NCBI GenBank assembly: GCA_023853785.1
Contig: JAJIRX010000721.1
Coordinates: forward strand, 62,001 to 126,000
Source: Psilocybe azurescens
Taxonomy: Eukaryota; Basidiomycota; Agaricomycetes; Agaricales; Agrocybaceae
Direction: 5' to 3'
Length of the DNA: 64,000 nucleotides
Position numbers and translations under genes: made by a program
Notes under the pieces: generated by a model
Told to the model about the DNA's origin: nothing
Databases searched by the model: none
What the model saw: only the letters and a program-made list of their open reading frames with translations
In this document: positions 58,798-64,000 of the stretch, in pieces
How positions within the stretch are numbered: the first letter of the stretch is position 1
Layout of the letters: each line of letters starts with the position of its first letter

Positions 58798-58909
58798 GGA
58801 GAGGGTTAGTGAATTATGTAATCTGGACGAAATGCACTTGAGGTCTCTGCCGACGTTTTGCTCCGAGCCATTTTGAAACCATCTCGCAATTGCACGGAGC
58901 TCAACGAAC
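58798..58909. promoter_or_regulatory. very short divergent promoter, EMC2 / FOL1
   Basis: The two start codons are 112 bases apart on opposite strands, so the genes must share promoter DNA. The FOL1 start is the less certain of the two. Confidence 0.4.
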
Positions 58910-61167
58910 ATGGAAAGGACGCCAGAGACTACACAAACAGGATTAAACTAGTAAGTTTATATTAAAATCCTGAGTCTTATTCACAATAGCAGCCCAGCAG
59001 GTTACAAAAACGACACAATCCGAATCGACGACCTTAGTCCTCCTATCTCATTCCATACCGGCGCACAATGGCTCGCAAAACCTTCTGCCCTGCCACTTGC
59101 GCGCTCCTCTGAAGTGGAAATTTCTCGAACTGCTAAAGATTATCCGGGACTTGTTGATGAAACGGGGTGTACTACGTCCACCAATGTCGAAAACATCGCT
59201 ATAACTGCTGAACACCACAAAAACGATGTACATATTGTGGCAATTGCTCTCGGTTCTAACCTTGGAGACTCTTTTCGAAATATAGAGTATGCCCTTCGAC
59301 TGTTGGAAATCTCGCGCGAGATACTCCAACCAATCGAAACCTCTTTGGATTTAGACCCCTTTATCAATGTCATAGACACATCGTTTTTATACGAGTCTTC
59401 ACCAATGTATGTGACGGATCAACCATCGTTCATCAATTGTGCTTGCATAGTATGTGACTTTTTTTTGATGAACGTCCAAACATCTAATAATCGAACAGGT
59501 GGAAACCAACCTTTCTCCAGCCACACTTCTTTATGTAGTGAAAGAAATAGAATCGATTGTAGGTCGAGTTCCGTCAATAAGGAATGGTCCTCGTGCTGTC
59601 GATCTCGATCTTATATTCTACGACGAAGACGTCGTTGATACTCGTTCTGGCTTGAAAGATTCAAAAGAATTACAAGGCGAATTGGTCATTCCTCACCCTC
59701 TTGTTCAAGAACGCGAATTTGTTCTGAGGCCTCTATACGAGTTTGTGTTTTTGTTCACTATTGATAAACTTTGTTAACGTAAGGTGTATGCAGCATGATC
59801 CCAGATTATGTCCACCCCATCCTGAAAAAGAGCATCGAGGATCTATTGAGGCTTGTATACGATCCTACGTCCCCTCCGATGAATAAAGTCGTCCCATTCC
59901 CTCGTCTGACTATCCCATCCTCTACTCCGGAGCCGACCCCATTTTCATCAATCGCGCCTGTCCCTGATACGTTAACTTTCTGGGCCTACCCCTGCACTAC
60001 GGACGCCTTTCGGCCTTCTTCAAAAGATGCTCAACCTCGCAAAACTCATGTCATGGCCACGCTCAATGTCACTCCTGACTCCTTCTCCGATGGTACCCAA
60101 CACGATACACTCCCTGCTGCCATGCGCTATGTGTCGACCTCGGTGGCTGCGGGTGCCACTATAGTTGATATTGGGGTTATTCTACACGACCTCGTGCAGC
60201 TTTCGTCAGTGTGGAAGATGAAATTAACCGTGTCGTACCTGCCATCAAGGCCATGCGCAATGCCAACGTACTGAAAGAAAACGTCGTCAAGAGCACTCAA
60301 CTCCATGATACTCCTCCTGAGGCCTCCAACCAACCATATCCTATCTCCGACGACATTATTGCGAAGACTTTGGATGTGCCAATCAGTGTCGACACTTTTC
60401 GCTGGGAAGTAGCAGAAGCCGCAATTCAGGCCGGTGCGAACTGTATTAACGATGTCTATGCGTTCACCGGTCCGGACTCGTGGCCCCTCCCACCGTCGCC
60501 AGAGTCCGAAAATGGACGAGAAGGGTCGGACTGTATGAACGGCATGAAGCGGGTTGCCAGAAAGTATGCTGTCCCAGTTATTCTCATGCATTCGAGAGGG
60601 GATGCCGGGAGCAACAAAGACTATAGTCGGTACGAATATTTTGGCGTCGAGGGTGCTGCTACTCTTGAAGGCGTCCGCGTCGAACTTGGAAATAAGGTCG
60701 AGAGAATCGTCAAGGGGAAGGGGTGGCATTCGACGATGGTTTGTTGTCGTGGATCCTGGGATCGGATTTAGCAAGTCCGTTAAAGGAAACTTGGAAGTGC
60801 TGAGACGCGCAAGCGATATTGTTGCAGACGTGAAAATTGGAGGTTAGTCACACTCATCATCAACACCTTCAAGTTTCTCATCTTTTTTGCGGACAAGGTG
60901 TTGGGGACAACATGTATCTTAACCCTTTGAGAGGATATCCTCAACTTATCGGGGCCTCCAGGAAATCGTTCTTGGGCGCAATTTTAGCTCAGGAATCTCG
61001 CAATGGAGATGGCGATACCGGGAGGGGAGACACAACCGCACGAACGTGTCTGGGCCACTGCTGCTGCAGTGTCATGTGCGGTGCAGCAGGGAGCATTTAT
61101 CGTGCGCGTGCATGATGTGAGCGAAATGATGGATGTCGTCAAAGTTGGCGAGGCCTTGTGGGGTTAA
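58910..61167 (+). CDS. FOL1: folate synthesis enzyme, HPPK-DHPS, with shortened DHNA part
   Basis: Fused 7,8-dihydropterin pyrophosphokinase and dihydropteroate synthase of folate synthesis. Proposed start ATG 58910, a 39-nt intron (58951-58989), then NDTIRIDDLSPPISF, which looks like the opening of a DHNA aldolase domain, running almost directly into SALPLARSSEVEISRTAKDY, which looks like the end of that domain; roughly 200 residues of aldolase are absent. HPPK: IVAIALGSNLGDSF, NGPRAVDLDLIFYDED, IPHPLVQEREFVLRPLY. DHPS: ATLNVTPDSFSDG, VAAGATIVDIG, ISVDTFRWEVAEAAI, NCINDVYAF, VVVDPGIGFSKSV, GASRKSFLGAI. Three one-base losses break the frame: at 60173-60176 (G4), 60714-60723 (G runs) and about 61041-61045. 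The target of sulfa drugs is the DHPS part. Essential gene, so the breaks are probably base-call errors. Confidence 0.9.
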
Positions 61168-62794
61168 TCCACTCACTTTTGTTGACGGTTAAGCTTTGAG
61201 AGGAATAAGGAACTTGAAATCTGGACGATTTTTGAGCCCTCGCAAAAAACTTTCCGAAGAAATGCCGTTAGACGGTCTACATATTTAAAATATTTTGAAA
61301 AATAAAGGCCAAATTCTATCTACTCTTGGCTATCTGACCAACTCTATCATAAAGGGAAGCTGACATTGGAATTCCTGATGTCGCAGACAGTTGGTTGTGA
61401 AATTTCGTTCATCCTCCGGAATGCCTGCTTTTCGGATGGAGAGAATCTAAATCACTTTATCAGAAGAAATAATACTATTTCTATAGATTTATCAATAAAG
61501 ATTATTAGATCGACCATTCAGAAAATGGTACGCACTCATCTCCAACCCAGAGAATTTAAAAGCGGTCAGCTCAAATCAGCTTGTGTGTACCCTGAGAGTA
61601 TGAGATCACATGCAAGACCTAGCACCCCCAAGGATGATCATGCTAATACACGTCAGAGAAGCGAACTTCACCAGTACCTACAGATTTGAATAGACGCCCG
61701 GTAAGCATGCATCAGTTACCACATTTGGTATTCATATATCGTGATCCGTAGGGCACATCACATATATCGAAATCTGTCAAAGAGAGACTACATTTGGTAG
61801 AGGTTTGAGCCAGCGCCCAGAGTTCCATTCGTACGAGTCAGGTCCCCATAATTCCGGAAAGCCAGAATTGCTATTATGACATTGGTCTTCTTTGAAATCA
61901 GAATCTCGTTCACGGTATGACCGTTCAAGCCCCTGATAGGGTTAGCAAGAGACAAAGCAAGGTCTTGCTGGGTGCTATAGGAACGAATTACAAAAGATCC
62001 TCGGTATTCTTAAAAGCGCAAATCACGAAATGCTTACGTCCTTCCAAATGAAGTAATAGGTAGGCCTCAGTTGCGTCATTCATTTATGAAAAAGGATGAA
62101 ATATACAGCCTGAATGTTTCTCAACAGACAGAATATAGATATGGCAAAGAAATCAACTCGTCATAAGCCGCCTATAAGTTGGCGAAGCACGCCTAGAAGA
62201 GGAGTTAACTCAACGGGACTGGGGAAAGTCATAGATAGTACCAGTCCAGATCGATGATGAGGGTGGCTTGTAGGCTTGAGTTCAGTTGAAGACCGTCCAC
62301 AGGGTCCAGACTAATGCAAAGACAGCGCCGACCTGCAGTTATGTGAGAATAAGCGCGAACCACTGTTATTATATATGTCTTTCGGAAATCACAAAACGTT
62401 TGCCGTTAACATTTGGGTGGGGCGTACAAAGATCATAGATGACATGTTCCTGTTCACGTCTTGACTCTTCTGAGCCCGTATCTAGTATTATGTCCAGTGG
62501 CCGCTAAGCACTAAGTTTCAACTTGCAGCACTTGGTGAGTTTACGACGGTTATGTAACGGTCGGACATCTATTGTTCGTGTTGTGTATTGTGTATTGTCT
62601 AATGCTGCCATGTCCACGCCTCGGTGCATACGTTCTGTTCCTGTCAGGATTCTGGGTTGACATGAGACCAATTTATGGCTTGAGCCGAGTCAATACTGTA
62701 AAGTACTGTAAATTCAATGTCACGACTGAGGCGTAAACGATGTAGGGGTGTTCGGATGTACTTCGCATTCTAGAGTCAAATACCACTAAACCGA
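61168..62794. other. no gene recognised
   Basis: Spacer between FOL1 and the kinase. An open frame at 61366-61689 has no motif and is not called. Confidence 0.4.
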
Positions 62795-64000
62795 CTAAGG
62801 GATAGATAATATTCGAATACGCTTGGCTGAAGGCACTGCCGGTTCGACGTCCTCAACACGATCCAACATCCTCTTCAATGGTCTACGCACGACTGGTACT
62901 TCACTACGACTCGGCGCAATGTCAACATCAGGAAGCCACTGTAATGGTTTGCGAAGGATATCAATAATATCCTGATGGGTCGGTCTCCGATCACCTTCTC
63001 CGAAGAATATCTTCTGGCGCAGTTCTTCAAGACAAAAAATTAAATCTTTGAAATATGGTGTGCATTTTCTCGTGACGACCCGATAGAAATGGACGGGAGT
63101 GGTTGTCATGGTCGTATACTTGGCTTCTCCGAGTTCTTGCATGTCACGTCCTTCTAGCCAGTGCTTGATTTGACCATCTTTGCCGATTTGAACGTCTGTT
63201 CTCTTTGTATTGTTGGGACCGGAATACTGCAGAGTGATACAGAGGAGAAGATAGAAAAAGATTCTAGATCATGGTGTGCTTGATGGTCGTCCCCGGGTCT
63301 CAAGCCCATGAGAACTTCAGTCGCTGCAAACGGGACTGTGCCCTATATTACGCTGCCATTAGACCTGGCGTGCAAGCTATAGGAAGAAAGGCCTACCTGA
63401 CAGTATTTAGTATTTTCTTTCTTGTTGCCTTTATCGTCGTGTGTAATTACGGCGTTGTCCAGGTCGATCAGAATTCCCCTTGCCCTGTGGGTCACTACTT
63501 GTGGACTTAAGAGAGTTGCAGGCATCGTCGGTTTTACAGAATCATTAGTTCTCAGGTTCGTGGAGATTCCGATTTCATCCTCTGTTTTCGAGCCCGCTAG
63601 GGGGTTGTGGGTCGATAGAGCATCACGTTGTTCATGCTAATGTCACAATGCATAATATTCTTCTCGACCAAGCGACGATGAGCTGGACAAAGCATATAGT
63701 TAAGAAACGGCATCTTTAACGTATCAGAACCAGGCACTCACCTTCAATGACGTCGATGAAGGCCATCAGCAGCTCTTTCTTGCTCTTGAATGTCGCCAAG
63801 GGCTGAGCACATGGCGTGATAACGATGCGGGTGTGCCGGAGAACCTCTAGACATTTGTACCAATCCCTATGACAGTAGTCCGGAAGGTATTCAACAATCG
63901 AGCGAATATTGGCCGTGCTATCATCTTGCCCATAGTGTTGAACAATTTCTTCGGCGACAAGATGTACGACACCCTCCACACTACCAGCCATCCGCATAAT
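62795..64000 (-). CDS. FunK1-type protein kinase, 5' end beyond the window
   Basis: Fungal-type kinase family FunK1, expanded in mushrooms. Visible parts in order (minus strand): SVEGVVHLVAEEIVQHYG, RHTRIVITPCAQPLATFKSK, LLMAFIDVIEG, intron, then the catalytic loop AHRRLVEKNIMHCDISMNNV (HCD replaces HRD, Asp and Asn kept), GILIDLDNAVI (DLD in the DFG position), GTVPFAATEVLMG, HHDLESFFYLLLCITLQYSG and a C-terminal lobe ending RIRILSIP. A basic patch (PLKRMLDR, SAKRIRI) near the end could be a nuclear signal. One base seems lost at the G5 run 63600-63604 just after the catalytic loop. The gene continues past 64000, so the N-terminal lobe and ATP-binding Lys are not seen. Substrates unknown. Confidence 0.88.

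Noticed and set aside
1..64000. CRISPR arrays, bacterial operons or replication origins
   Set aside because: The window is clearly eukaryotic, with introns throughout; no regularly spaced repeats were seen.
1..64000. tRNA or rRNA genes
   Set aside because: Candidate B-box strings (for example GGTTCGA at the MITE end) lack a matching A box and cloverleaf.

Overview
The window looks like genomic DNA of a mushroom-forming basidiomycete (Agaricomycetes). The evidence is the many short (about 45-65 nt) GT-AG introns, up to 15 in one gene, a FunK1-type kinase, an agaric-type cytochrome P450, BAH-PHD and F-box families typical of agarics, a Ty3/Gypsy retrotransposon and a GH28 pectinase. No species can be named from the sequence alone. 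All exon boundaries were read by eye from splice sites, frame continuity and remembered family motifs.

Layout: 1-2.4 kb holds an F-box relic. 2.4-5.3 kb has a BAH-PHD protein (+) and a small conserved basidiomycete protein (-). 7-11.8 kb has three tandem isoprenylcysteine carboxyl methyltransferase-like genes (-), with a small pogo-like MITE between copies 2 and 3. 13.4-16.4 kb has the divergent pair NOSIP (-) and farnesyl/geranylgeranyl-transferase alpha subunit (+). 16.3-30.7 kb is a tandem duplication of a ~3.6 kb unit that copies the last exon of the prenyltransferase gene and a HeLo/MLKL-like helical-bundle gene. The second unit was then enlarged by a 6.9 kb Ty3/Gypsy element and smaller insertions. 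31.4-36.4 kb has a multi-span membrane protein (+), a cluster of box C/D snoRNAs (-; U24 and two U80/snR60), ribosomal protein eS30 (-) and the mitochondrial calcium uniporter MCU (+). 36.6-40.4 kb has a disordered Ser/Pro-rich protein and a 16-exon GH28 enzyme. 43.5 kb has a small secreted cysteine-containing protein, 45.5-47.6 kb a secreted heme peroxidase (-). 51.8-56.3 kb has a decayed multi-TM gene and a cytochrome P450. 56.8-61.2 kb has an F-box relic (-), EMC2 (-) and a folate-synthesis FOL1-type gene (+). 62.8 kb to the edge is a FunK1 kinase, cut by the window end.

Two themes stand out. First, there is a CaaX-processing theme: the shared prenyltransferase alpha subunit lies a few kb from three ICMT-like methyltransferases. 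Second, many otherwise good genes (FOL1, EMC2, peroxidase, P450, FunK1, both HeLo-like genes and others) break frame by exactly one base, often in or beside a homopolymer. I read these mostly as base-call or assembly deletions rather than real decay. The snoRNAs carry guides for known 25S rRNA methylation sites; one U80/snR60 lies in an intron of eS30 and U24 lies in a separate spliceable intron.
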